In this document: positions 44,803-52,449 of the stretch, piece after piece | Layout: the number at the start of each line of letters is the position of its first letter | Numbering within the stretch: position 1 is the first letter of the stretch | NCBI GenBank assembly: GCA_963843565.1 | Contig: CAWJKY010000003.1 | Location: forward strand, 2,418,001-2,482,000 | Length of the DNA stretch: 64,000 nucleotides | From: DASZQY01 sp963843565 | GTDB lineage: Bacteria; Pseudomonadota; Alphaproteobacteria; Rhizobiales; Kaistiaceae | Direction: 5' to 3' | Notes under the pieces: model-generated | What the model was told of the DNA's origin: nothing | Databases searched by the model: none | The model's input: the letters and a program-made list of their open reading frames with translations, nothing else | Made by a program: the position numbers and the translations under genes

Positions 44803-46017
44803 ATGCCCCTTATCCGAATCTTCTTGCTCGTCGTCGCGCTCTTGCTTTCGTATGCGTCCGAAGGCGTTGCGCGAGAGATTGGCGGTGAATTCACCGTCGG
44901 CCACTGGGTGGGAGCTGCGTACTCCGACGACACAACCGGTGCCTTCTCAGCCTGTGTAGCCGGTGCCGACTTTCCATCAGGACTCACCATGATGGTAACA
45001 GTCGGGCGCAACTACGGTTGGGCGTGGGGTTTCTCCGGGCCATCTTGGCGGTTTAGAGTCAGCCAGCAATTCAACCTCGCTTTCAAGATCGACTATGGCC
45101 CTTGGCTGAACGCAACTGCGACCGCGGTTCAGGCCGACGCGCTTCAGGTGATCCTCCCGGCGGACAGCGCCTTGGTGGAAATGTTCCGCCACGGTCAAAC
45201 ACTCTACCTCAGCGACGGGACTAACACGCTGTCGTTTGACCTAACGGGGACCCGTGCGCTCGTCGCACGGCTCGCGCTTTGCGTTGGAAGCCAGCTGTCA
45301 GCCGAACAGAGGATAGCCCCGACTCAAACCTCAAAGAGCGCCACCGCAAATACGACGCCCAACAGCGCCCCATCGGCAAAAAGCGTATCGTCCGGGACCG
45401 GGCTTGTGATCTCGTCCAAAGGATACGTGGTGACGAACAACCATGTCGTAGACGGGTGCTCGTCGGTTTCTGTGCGAAAGCCCGGCGCGCCCCCTCAACC
45501 GGCGGAAGTCGCGGTGGTCAACAAAGAGAATGACCTTGCGCTGTTGAAGGTTGCTCTGACGATCGACGAAGTCGATGTCGCAAGGGTGCGAATTGGAAGG
45601 CCGTTGCCGGCGGGCGAAGCCATCGCAGTTTATGGATTCCCGCTCGCAGGCGCACTCAGCTCAACGGGCAACATCGTTGCAGGCAACATCACGGCCGTTG
45701 CCGGTCTCGGCGACAATATCGACCACTTTCAGATATCCGCGCCGATACAGCCAGGTAACAGCGGCGGACCACTGCTAGACATGCACGGAGCGGTCGTTGG
45801 CATTGTTGACTCAAAACTCAACGAGCTTGCTGTCGCGAAGGTTCTGGGCAGCCTGCCTCAGAATGTGAACTTCGCAATAAAGTCTGACGTTCTCGTCAAT
45901 TTCCTTGAGGCACACTCGGTCCCGTATGAAACGCAGGAAGTGGCGCCAGACTTGGACCTGGCGGGCGTGGCCGCTGTTGCAAAGAAGTTTACGGTGTTGG
46001 TCGTTTGCCAACCGTAG
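44803..46017 (+). CDS. Exported trypsin-like serine protease
   Basis: 404 residues from MPLIRIFLLVVALLLSYASE, a signal peptide. Residues ~25-180 form an unassigned domain (SACVAGADFPSGLTMMVTVG). A chymotrypsin-fold domain follows: H in VTNNHVVDG, D in NKENDLALLK, S in IQPGNSGGPLLD. It resembles DegP/HtrA catalytic domains but has no PDZ domain. An upstream ATG at 44722 is less likely. The order with the two ClpP-like neighbours suggests an envelope proteolysis cluster. Confidence 0.85.
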   Translation: MPLIRIFLLVVALLLSYASEGVAREIGGEFTVGHWVGAAYSDDTTGAFSACVAGADFPSGLTMMVTVGRNYGWAWGFSGPSWRFRVSQQFNLAFKIDYGPWLNATATAVQADALQVILPADSALVEMFRHGQTLYLSDGTNTLSFDLTGTRALVARLALCVGSQLSAEQRIAPTQTSKSATANTTPNSAPSAKSVSSGTGLVISSKGYVVTNNHVVDGCSSVSVRKPGAPPQPAEVAVVNKENDLALLKVALTIDEVDVARVRIGRPLPAGEAIAVYGFPLAGALSSTGNIVAGNITAVAGLGDNIDHFQISAPIQPGNSGGPLLDMHGAVVGIVDSKLNELAVAKVLGSLPQNVNFAIKSDVLVNFLEAHSVPYETQEVAPDLDLAGVAAVAKKFTVLVVCQP

Positions 46018-46121
46018 CGAATCTTGCCCCTGCGTTCGGGGACGGCGCGCAACCAATTGCCGCACCTGCGACTTGCGAAAATCGACAATCGGCTGCGGCC
46101 CCCTCTATTCTCAAATCTGCC

Positions 46122-47279
46122 ATGGCCGACGTGCACCGAACAAGCGTCTTCATTGTTGCAGCAGTCTCAGCGACGCTGTGGCTCGTCTCAGGTGCCAACG
46201 CCACGCTCAAGTACGAGCCCGTCCGCACCGCCGATTCAACGTTCATCGTGATCTCCGGTGACTTTACGAATTCTGACAACCTCGATCAGTTCGAGCTGAC
46301 CATCCGCCAAAACCATCCGACATTCGTTACCTTCAACTCTCCAGGCGGCAACGTGGTGAAGGCGATCGAGTTGGGGCGGCTCATCCGACAGCACGGCCTC
46401 GACACCATCCAGATCAAGCAGTTGGAATGCGCGTCCGCCTGCGCACTCGCTTTCTTTGGAGGCGTCCACCGTATCGCGGAACCGGGAGCGATCGGCGTCC
46501 ATAAGGCATCGCTCGCAAACTCCAACGAGATCGACACGAACACCGCGATCTCGTCAGTCCAATCTCTCACCGCTATCGAAGTTGCCTACATGACGGAAAT
46601 GGGTGTCGATCCAGCTCTTCTGCAATTGGCACTGGCTTACGAGGCAAACGACCTGCGATACCTGTCGGGCAGCGAAATGGCGCGATATCGCGTAACGACC
46701 GCAGGAGTTTTCGATCAAACGCGGCTACCGACGTTGGCGACCATTCCTGGGATGCCAATCCGCGACGAACCTACGGCGGCGGCGCCAAGCGTCGTACCTG
46801 ACTTGACAATTCCCACGGCCACTTCCGGCCGCGTACGGCATCCGGCCGGGTACATCGGACTTCGGGTTCGCCCCGACGATCGCTCGGCGGCTATTGGCGA
46901 AATTCAAAATGGAACCCGGGTCAGAATCTCAGGCCGCTTGGGGAACTGGTACCGCATCATCGCCAACGGACATTCGGGCTACGCACACGATACGTGGATT
47001 CTAGTCGACCAGTTTCAGCCGGCCACGTTCGATGCGCGCTACATTCAGGTCAAGAGCTTCAGCTCATATGAATCGGCTCGATCGTACGTCCTTTCGTCCC
47101 AAATCCCGGTGCAGGCGGAACTATCAAGGAATGGGTGGTTTGCCATCGTGCTCCGAAGAACATTCGACGAAAGCACCGCCCGTCAGCTTCTGAATTCAAT
47201 GAAGAGTGCCGGATCAATCCCGGCGGACTCTTTTGTCACCTATGGCAACAACTACGTTCGTGACGTTTGTTGTAACTAG
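46122..47279 (+). CDS. Exported ClpP-like protein with SH3 and SPOR-like domains
   Basis: 385 residues from MADVHRTSVFIVAAVSATLW (signal peptide). A COG3904-type ClpP/crotonase fold: FVTFNSPGGNVVKAIELGRL and the putative nucleophile in ECASACALAFFGG, then VHKAS. A bacterial SH3 domain (GLRVRPDDRSAAIGE, GNWYRIIANGHSGYAHDTW) and a SPOR-like C-terminus (IQVKSFSSYESARSYVLSSQ) follow. Both C-terminal domains bind peptidoglycan in other proteins, so a cell-wall role is plausible. Confidence 0.82.
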   Translation: MADVHRTSVFIVAAVSATLWLVSGANATLKYEPVRTADSTFIVISGDFTNSDNLDQFELTIRQNHPTFVTFNSPGGNVVKAIELGRLIRQHGLDTIQIKQLECASACALAFFGGVHRIAEPGAIGVHKASLANSNEIDTNTAISSVQSLTAIEVAYMTEMGVDPALLQLALAYEANDLRYLSGSEMARYRVTTAGVFDQTRLPTLATIPGMPIRDEPTAAAPSVVPDLTIPTATSGRVRHPAGYIGLRVRPDDRSAAIGEIQNGTRVRISGRLGNWYRIIANGHSGYAHDTWILVDQFQPATFDARYIQVKSFSSYESARSYVLSSQIPVQAELSRNGWFAIVLRRTFDESTARQLLNSMKSAGSIPADSFVTYGNNYVRDVCCN

Positions 47280-47326
47280 CGCGCGTTCATGGCACCGACA
47301 CGCCCGTCTCCGCCGCCGCGAAGGGA

Positions 47327-48382
47327 TCACCAAAGGCTTTCATCCGGCGGCAGCAGCGACAGTTGATTCTGCGACCCGTCGAAATTGCGGAAATGTAGCC
47401 TCTTCCCCGTGGGGTCAGTCAAAATCACCGCCGTTTCGTCTCTAGAACGCACCGCGATGCAGTCGTCGAAGTAGAAACCTCCTCCTCTGTCGAGCGGGAC
47501 AATGCGCGCGTCTAGAATCGGCTTTCGCATGTCCAGCAAGAACGGTTGGCCCAGCACTAGGTCGATTGCATCGGAATCGCTCAACGGCGCCAGTTGAGAG
47601 ACCATCGGGTCGTCGCCAAATCGACCGGCAACAATTGCCTGCCGCAGACGCCGGATGGTCGGGATTATCGTGCTGTCGGGCAGTACTCTGCCTGGCGACA
47701 ACTTGCCAACAACGGACGAACAAATGTTCTTCGCCCAATCGCTCGGAGCGTTTGTTGGCATCCCGATTACATTTATTGAAAGGGCAAGAAGGTCCGCTGG
47801 GGTTCTCACCCAATGCAGATCGTTCGGCGAAACTGTCAACGCTTCAGCGAGCCAACCCTTGTCGAGGAAGTGCACCCGGTCTGCGTACTCGAGAATGAGC
47901 GCGTTGATAACTCGCGAGGTCTCAAGCGTGTCGTTAAGCAGTGCCACCTTGTCGTTCGCGAAGCTGAATCCGTGGAATCCCAGCATGGCGCCGTATTGGA
48001 GGTTTCGACTAACGCCGGTGCCCGTCGCGTATTGTTTGGTGCCTCCTAGAAACGCGATTGCGCAGGCCGATGCACAGGTGTCGTTGGCGCCTACCAGGGA
48101 TGAAAGCGCGTCCTCATGGATCAAGTCGCCAAGCTTGATCCCTTCGATGAGGTTTCCGCCGTTTGACGCAAGCTGCACCCAACGCTGGGTCACGAAGTCG
48201 GATGCCCACCCTTTCGACTCAAGCAGCGCCGCCAACCTGTCAGCGTCGCCTGCTACGATGTCGCCACGGGCATAAATCGTGTCCCCGGTTGCTTGGAACT
48301 CCATTCCCATCGCAGCGGGCACGAGCAGTTGGAAGACTGTAGTCGCGACCCAAAACAGAAGAGCCGACTGGCGTGCGTTCAT
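47327..48382 (-). CDS. Exported ClpP-like protein (COG3904 type)
   Basis: 351 residues from MNARQSALLFWVATTVFQLL; the ATG at 48382 has GAGGAGG at good spacing. A signal peptide is followed by a ClpP-like domain with the same motifs as the neighbour: VQLASNGGNLIEGIKLGDLI and DTCASACAIAFLGGTKQYA. The C-terminal ~130 residues are unassigned (DCIAVRSRDETAVILTDPTG). Convergent with the previous gene, 47 bases between stops. Confidence 0.8.
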   Translation of the reverse strand: MNARQSALLFWVATTVFQLLVPAAMGMEFQATGDTIYARGDIVAGDADRLAALLESKGWASDFVTQRWVQLASNGGNLIEGIKLGDLIHEDALSSLVGANDTCASACAIAFLGGTKQYATGTGVSRNLQYGAMLGFHGFSFANDKVALLNDTLETSRVINALILEYADRVHFLDKGWLAEALTVSPNDLHWVRTPADLLALSINVIGMPTNAPSDWAKNICSSVVGKLSPGRVLPDSTIIPTIRRLRQAIVAGRFGDDPMVSQLAPLSDSDAIDLVLGQPFLLDMRKPILDARIVPLDRGGGFYFDDCIAVRSRDETAVILTDPTGKRLHFRNFDGSQNQLSLLPPDESLW

Positions 48383-48619
48383 GATGCTGCCTCCTCTTCC
48401 CATCATGGCGTCTCCCTCGAAGTGTTCGAGGTCTATCAGGTCGATCGTTTCAACAAGAAGCTGCTCTACACGCGAACGCGGATTGGCACTCGAACCGTGA
48501 CTTCAGCCTTGCCGGACCTAACGAGTTCCTTCGTCGGTGATGTGGCTCCTGTCGAGCAGTAGCTCCGTCAGGTGACTTTGCTGCAGATCTTCTTGGCCCA
48601 GTGACTGATACCCGCCGCC

Positions 48620-48997
48620 TCAATCGTTTTGGCGGGTCGGCAGGTGATGCCCACCGGCTATCTTCCCCAGCTCCTCGTCAGTCAGGGTCGTCATGTCGTA
48701 GACCCCGACGGTGTGGTCCTGCGGTGTCTCGCGCCAGCCGCCACGTGTCTTCAGCCAGAAGATGGCCGCGGTCACCGATTGCGAGCCATCGGTCGTGGCC
48801 TTGCGGAACAGGCTCTCGGCGACCTTCGCGGTCGCTTTGACCTGTCCGGTATCGAGTTCGTCACGATAGTGCTTGCGAAGCGTCTTCGGATCGATGGCGA
48901 GCACGCGGGAGATGGCATGCTCCGGCACGCCGTAGCCGGCCATCGCTTCGACCTGACGACGCATGATCGGGTCCGGCTCGTGTGCTCTGCGTCCCAA
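48620..48997 (-). CDS. HTH protein, tandem paralogue 3 (small-terminase-like)
   Basis: About 125 residues from a TTG start (LGRRAHEPDPIMRRQVEAMA), set by alignment with the two paralogues. HTH pattern GYGVPEHAISRVLAIDPKTL, then LRKHYRDELDTG and SVTAAIFWLKTRGGWRE. The C-terminus (VYDMTTLTDEELGKIAGG) is unique to this copy. Such proteins commonly sit in prophages; small-terminase role is only a suggestion. Confidence 0.7.
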   Translation of the reverse strand: MGRRAHEPDPIMRRQVEAMAGYGVPEHAISRVLAIDPKTLRKHYRDELDTGQVKATAKVAESLFRKATTDGSQSVTAAIFWLKTRGGWRETPQDHTVGVYDMTTLTDEELGKIAGGHHLPTRQND

Positions 48998-49001
48998 GGG
49001 T

Positions 49002-49352
49002 TCAGTCCGGCAACTGATCGGGCGTTCCGGCGACCAACCTGATCTCAACCGGGGGCTTGTGGGTCACCTCGTGGAGGTTCATCTCCTTCCAGCCGGCCCG
49101 GGTTTTGAGCCAGAAGATCGCGGCAGTCACCGACTGAGAGCCGTCGCCAAGGGCCTTCTGATAGAGGCTTTCCGCAACTCGGCTGTTGGCCTTGATGTGC
49201 CCCTTGTCCAGTTCCTTGCGGTAGTGACGCCTCAGTGTCTTCGGGTCGATCTCAAGGACGCAGGCAATCTCGGCTTCGGGAACCCCGTACCCGGCCATCG
49301 CCTCGACCTGTTTGCGCTGGCCGGGTTCCGGTTTGTGTGCTCTGCGACCCAT
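49002..49352 (-). CDS. HTH protein, tandem paralogue 2
   Basis: 116 residues, MGRRAHKPEPGQRKQVEAMA. Same HTH (GYGVPEAEIACVLEIDPKTL) and the SVTAAIFWLKTRAGWKE block as its neighbours, with a divergent C-terminus. Four bases separate it from paralogue 3. The three form one transcription unit. Confidence 0.75.
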   Translation of the reverse strand: MGRRAHKPEPGQRKQVEAMAGYGVPEAEIACVLEIDPKTLRRHYRKELDKGHIKANSRVAESLYQKALGDGSQSVTAAIFWLKTRAGWKEMNLHEVTHKPPVEIRLVAGTPDQLPD

Positions 49353-49363
49353 GATGTGGGTGC

Positions 49364-49690
49364 CTACTCCAGGAGGGCGAGGGCGTCTTCGTGGCGGATG
49401 GAGACTTCATTGACGACCGTCTCCTTCCAGTGCGCCCGGGTCTTCAGCCAGAAGATGGCCGCGGTGACCGACTGGGCACCATCCCCCAACGCCTTGTGAT
49501 AGAGGCTCTGGGCAATCCTCGTGCTGGCCAGGATGCTGCCGGTGTCGAGTTGCTCCCGGTAGTGCTTGCGCAACGTCTTCGGATCGATGCGCAACACCCG
49601 GGCGATGTCGATCTCGGGCACGCCGCAGGCGCACATGGCCTCGACCTGCCGCTGGGTCATGGCGTCCGGAGTGTGCGCGCGGCGGCCCAT
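49364..49690 (-). CDS. HTH protein, tandem paralogue 1
   Basis: 108 residues, MGRRAHTPDAMTQRQVEAMC. HTH CGVPEIDIARVLRIDPKTLR, then SVTAAIFWLKTRAHWKE and its own C-terminus (EVSIRHEDALALLE). It follows the ParB-methyltransferase with four bases between stop and start. Divergence of the tails suggests specialised partners. Confidence 0.75.
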   Translation of the reverse strand: MGRRAHTPDAMTQRQVEAMCACGVPEIDIARVLRIDPKTLRKHYREQLDTGSILASTRIAQSLYHKALGDGAQSVTAAIFWLKTRAHWKETVVNEVSIRHEDALALLE

Positions 49691-49694
49691 CCGA

Positions 49695-50933
49695 TCACGC
49701 TCCCGTCGGCGGGCCGTCGTCCAGCCCGCAGCCATCGTGGCGCACAGCCCGATGGCCGGTGCCGTCCTGCCAGCGCCGCACGATCACGTCGCAGTAGCCC
49801 GGATCGAGTTCGACCAGCGCCGCCTGCCGTCCCGTCGCCTCGGCCGCCATCAGCGTGGTGCCAGAGCCGCCGAACGGATCGAGGACGGTGTCGCGGCCCT
49901 TCGACGAGTTGCGGATCGCCCGCTCGACCAGGGCAATCGGCTTCATGGTGGGATGGAGATCGTTGGCCCGCGGCCGGTCGATCTGCCAGACATCGCCCTG
50001 GTCGCGCGCCCCGCACCAGTAATGGTCGCTGCCCTGCGCCCAGCCGTAGAGAATCGGCTCATACTGGCGCTGGTAGTCGGAGCGGCCAAGGGTGAAACGG
50101 TCCTTGCTCCAGATGACGAAGGTCGACCAGTGGCCGCCGGCCGCCGCGAAGGCCGCCTTGAGCACATCCAGCTCGGACGAGCTCATGCAGATGTAGATCG
50201 CCCCCTTGGTGACCTGCACCATGGCGCGACAGGCCGCATCGAGGAAGGCGCCGAACCCGGAGCCGAGATCGTCGTTGGCGATGGCCTTCCGGACCTTCCC
50301 CTTGTCGTAGGCGACGTTGTAGGGCGGATCGGTGAACACCATGTCGGCGAGGCGGCCATCCAGGGCCAGCCGCACCACCCCCGCATCGGTGGCATCGCCG
50401 CAGACCAGCCGGTGGGCGCCCAGCCTCCACACATCCCCCGGCCGGGTGATCGGGTTCTCCGGAACCGGTGGCGCCTCGTCCGGGAAGGTCGGCGCCTCTC
50501 CCGCCAACAGCGCGTCGATCTCGCCGAACGCGAAGCCGGTCAGGGCCAGATCGAAGCCGAGGTCCTTCAGGTCGCCGATCTCGGCGGCCAGCATCGCATC
50601 GTCCCAGCCGGCGTTCAGAGCCAGCTTGTTGTCGGCAATGATGTAAGCCCGCTTCCCGGCCTCGCTCATGCCGGCCAGCTCGATCACCGGCACCGTCGCC
50701 ATGGCGAGCTTGCGGGCGGCGAGAATCCGACCATGGCCGGCTATCACACCGTTGTCGCCATCCACGAGGATCGGATTGGTGAATCCGAACGCCCGGATCG
50801 AAGCGGCGATCTCCGCCACCTGTGCATCACTATGCGTGCGGGCATTGCGGGCATAAGGGATCAGGCCGGCGATCGGGCGATAGGTCACCGCCAGCTTGCG
50901 GCTCGTGGGGTCGAGGTGGGACGGAGCGGTCAC
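49695..50933 (-). CDS. ParB-like nuclease/DNA methyltransferase fusion
   Basis: 412 residues. Residues ~15-110 are a ParB-N/sulfiredoxin-like domain (GFTNPILVDGDNGVIAGHGR). Residues ~165-400 are a beta-class N6/N4 DNA methyltransferase: catalytic DPPY in FTDPPYNVAYDKGK precedes the SAM motif DPFGGSGTTLMA. Typical of orphan prophage methyltransferases that modify DNA without a restriction partner. Four-base ATGA overlap with the upstream gene. Confidence 0.9.
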   Translation of the reverse strand: MTAPSHLDPTSRKLAVTYRPIAGLIPYARNARTHSDAQVAEIAASIRAFGFTNPILVDGDNGVIAGHGRILAARKLAMATVPVIELAGMSEAGKRAYIIADNKLALNAGWDDAMLAAEIGDLKDLGFDLALTGFAFGEIDALLAGEAPTFPDEAPPVPENPITRPGDVWRLGAHRLVCGDATDAGVVRLALDGRLADMVFTDPPYNVAYDKGKVRKAIANDDLGSGFGAFLDAACRAMVQVTKGAIYICMSSSELDVLKAAFAAAGGHWSTFVIWSKDRFTLGRSDYQRQYEPILYGWAQGSDHYWCGARDQGDVWQIDRPRANDLHPTMKPIALVERAIRNSSKGRDTVLDPFGGSGTTLMAAEATGRQAALVELDPGYCDVIVRRWQDGTGHRAVRHDGCGLDDGPPTGA

Positions 50934-51469
50934 GCGAGATTCTCCTCCAAATCGAGGATGCGCTCGCCCTCGACCACAAACCCACCTTCGGGCTGAGAAT
51001 GCCCGTTGAACACCGGCAGCACCCCATCATCGCCAGTGGGTGGGCTTGCCGCTCCACGAGCCAACCCTGCCCTCGCCATCGAGGCTCGTTTGCGATCGAG
51101 CGTCTCGGGTGCATACGCGACCCGCTTGCGCAGTCCCATCACGTCGCGGATCAGAATGGCCTCCGCCGGTGACGGCAGGTGGAACAACCGCAAGCACCCC
51201 TCGTCGTCGCCGTCCTGGGTGAGCGTCATGAAGTCCAGACGGCGCTTGGTGAAGGTCCAGTGTTGCTTCGAGCGGCAACTGAGGCAGACCAGCCAGCTCT
51301 TGCCGTCGCCCCACGTCTGTATTGCGCCATGCTGACCTTCGATGATCCACCATCCGCATGCATCCCGGTGCAACTGCGACGGAGCCGCATCGAGGGCAGT
51401 CAACAGCCTTACCTGCTGGCGCCGGTCGAGCCGCTCTTCTTCCCGGTTGCGGTAGGTATGCCCGGTCAT
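50930..51469 (-). CDS. Conserved hypothetical island protein
   Basis: 179 residues, no known domain. It has a Trp/Cys-rich centre (GWWIIEGQHGAIQTWGDGKS, LVCLSCRSKQHWTFTKR) with a CxxC pair that might bind zinc, and a helical C-terminus. Translationally coupled (ATGA) to the methyltransferase. Confidence 0.65.
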   Translation of the reverse strand: MTGHTYRNREEERLDRRQQVRLLTALDAAPSQLHRDACGWWIIEGQHGAIQTWGDGKSWLVCLSCRSKQHWTFTKRRLDFMTLTQDGDDEGCLRLFHLPSPAEAILIRDVMGLRKRVAYAPETLDRKRASMARAGLARGAASPPTGDDGVLPVFNGHSQPEGGFVVEGERILDLEENLA

Positions 51470-51646
51470 GTGGCTCTCTCCATATCTGCCTCAGTGCGTG
51501 ATCGAGCAGGACTTGAAAGGACAGACCCCTACTGTCGGCGGTGCGCTGCACAAGCGGCTCGGCATCGACCACGTCTGACGACGCCGGATTCTCGTGTCGT
51601 CCGTGATTAGCCGCATCACCATCGTCCCGTCCCACCGCTCGATGTC

Positions 51647-52141
51647 TCACACTCGACTCGCGCTTTGCTTCAGCATCGATCGCAACGAGGGTCTCGACGG
51701 TGACGCCGCGTGTCCGTTCAGGCGCCACGCGATCAATGCCATCGCGTAGCGCCAACGCCGGTCGGCCGTCGGTCGGCTGATCCCGTGGCGCCAGCAGATC
51801 GCCTTCCAGGGCGCTCCTTCCAGACGAGCAACGACAATGCCGGCATCGTCGGGATCGAGCCAGTTGAGCCACGACGGCGCCTCCATCGCGTCGGTGACGA
51901 CATCATCGCGGCCAGCACAGGCAGCGCCGACCCCTATGCCCCCTATGATCCCTATGCCTTCGGCACCCGACGCGATTTCTGTGTCGTCGCAGGACATCTC
52001 CCGCAGGGCTGCGGCTTTGCGCAGCCGATCCTCGACGCGGGCCGGGGTCCATGCGTCGCGGTCGATGTAGCTAATGTAGCTACTGACGCTATTTTCCGTC
52101 TGTTGAGCGACAGCACGGCCGGGCGGACCGATGCCGTTCAT
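51647..52141 (-). CDS. DUF6362-like HTH protein
   Basis: 164 residues from MNGIGPPGRAVAQQTENSVS; the start overlaps the upstream stop (ATGA). WTPARVEDRLRKAAAL, WLNWLDPDDAGIVVARLEGA and the C-terminal HTH ISRPTADRRWRYAMALIAWR match DUF6362. A glycine/isoleucine insert (GIGIIGGIGVGA) is encoded by CATAGGGG-type DNA repeats at 51931-51958, not by the family. Confidence 0.7.
   Translation of the reverse strand: MNGIGPPGRAVAQQTENSVSSYISYIDRDAWTPARVEDRLRKAAALREMSCDDTEIASGAEGIGIIGGIGVGAACAGRDDVVTDAMEAPSWLNWLDPDDAGIVVARLEGAPWKAICWRHGISRPTADRRWRYAMALIAWRLNGHAASPSRPSLRSMLKQSASRV
51931..51958. repeat. CCCCTATG-type repeat cluster in the DUF6362-like gene
   Basis: On the plus strand CCCCTATGCCCCCTATGATC followed by CCTATGCC. 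The same 8-9-base unit recurs at 52499-52626 in the ATPase gene. In the DUF6362-like protein it writes a foreign Gly/Ile run. Confidence 0.75.
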
Positions 52142-52449
52142 GGCTGCAATCTCACCAGCGAACGCATGAGGTTGACTTCGGCGACTGCAGCTGCCTCGGC
52201 CTCCTCCCGCGGCAGACCGCCGTCGTACTCCATGATCCCGGCGCGCTCGTCGAACAGCGCCTGCCAGTCTTCCTCGGTCCAGGCAGCAACGTCGCGCAGA
52301 TAGGCCACGATCGCGGGCTTCTCGCGGCGAATTTCTTCGAGCATGCGATCGTCCGGTCGCCGTGGTGCCGACAGCACCAGCCGCTCCCCGTCGACCTTCA
52401 TGGTGACACCGGCCCCGAAGGCGGCTGCGACGATGGTGGCAGCGCTCAT
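52138..52449 (-). CDS. TubC N-terminal-like small protein
   Basis: 103 residues. MSAATIVAAAFGAGVTMKVD, then GERLVLSAP and EIRREKPAIVAYLRD form the TubC docking-domain pattern; FDERAGIMEYDGGLPREEAE is the typical extension in plasmid and prophage homologues. ATGA overlaps on both sides. Confidence 0.72.
   Translation of the reverse strand: MSAATIVAAAFGAGVTMKVDGERLVLSAPRRPDDRMLEEIRREKPAIVAYLRDVAAWTEEDWQALFDERAGIMEYDGGLPREEAEAAAVAEVNLMRSLVRLQP

Noticed and set aside
48293..48562. Plus-strand frame ending FEVYQVDRFNKKLLYTRTRI...
   Set aside because: The end looks protein-like, but the frame starts antisense to a well-supported signal peptide and has no ribosome site or family match.
49566..50996. 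476-codon plus-strand frame over the ParB-methyltransferase
   Set aside because: Shadow frame; the methyltransferase on the other strand has DPPY and FGGSGTT motifs.
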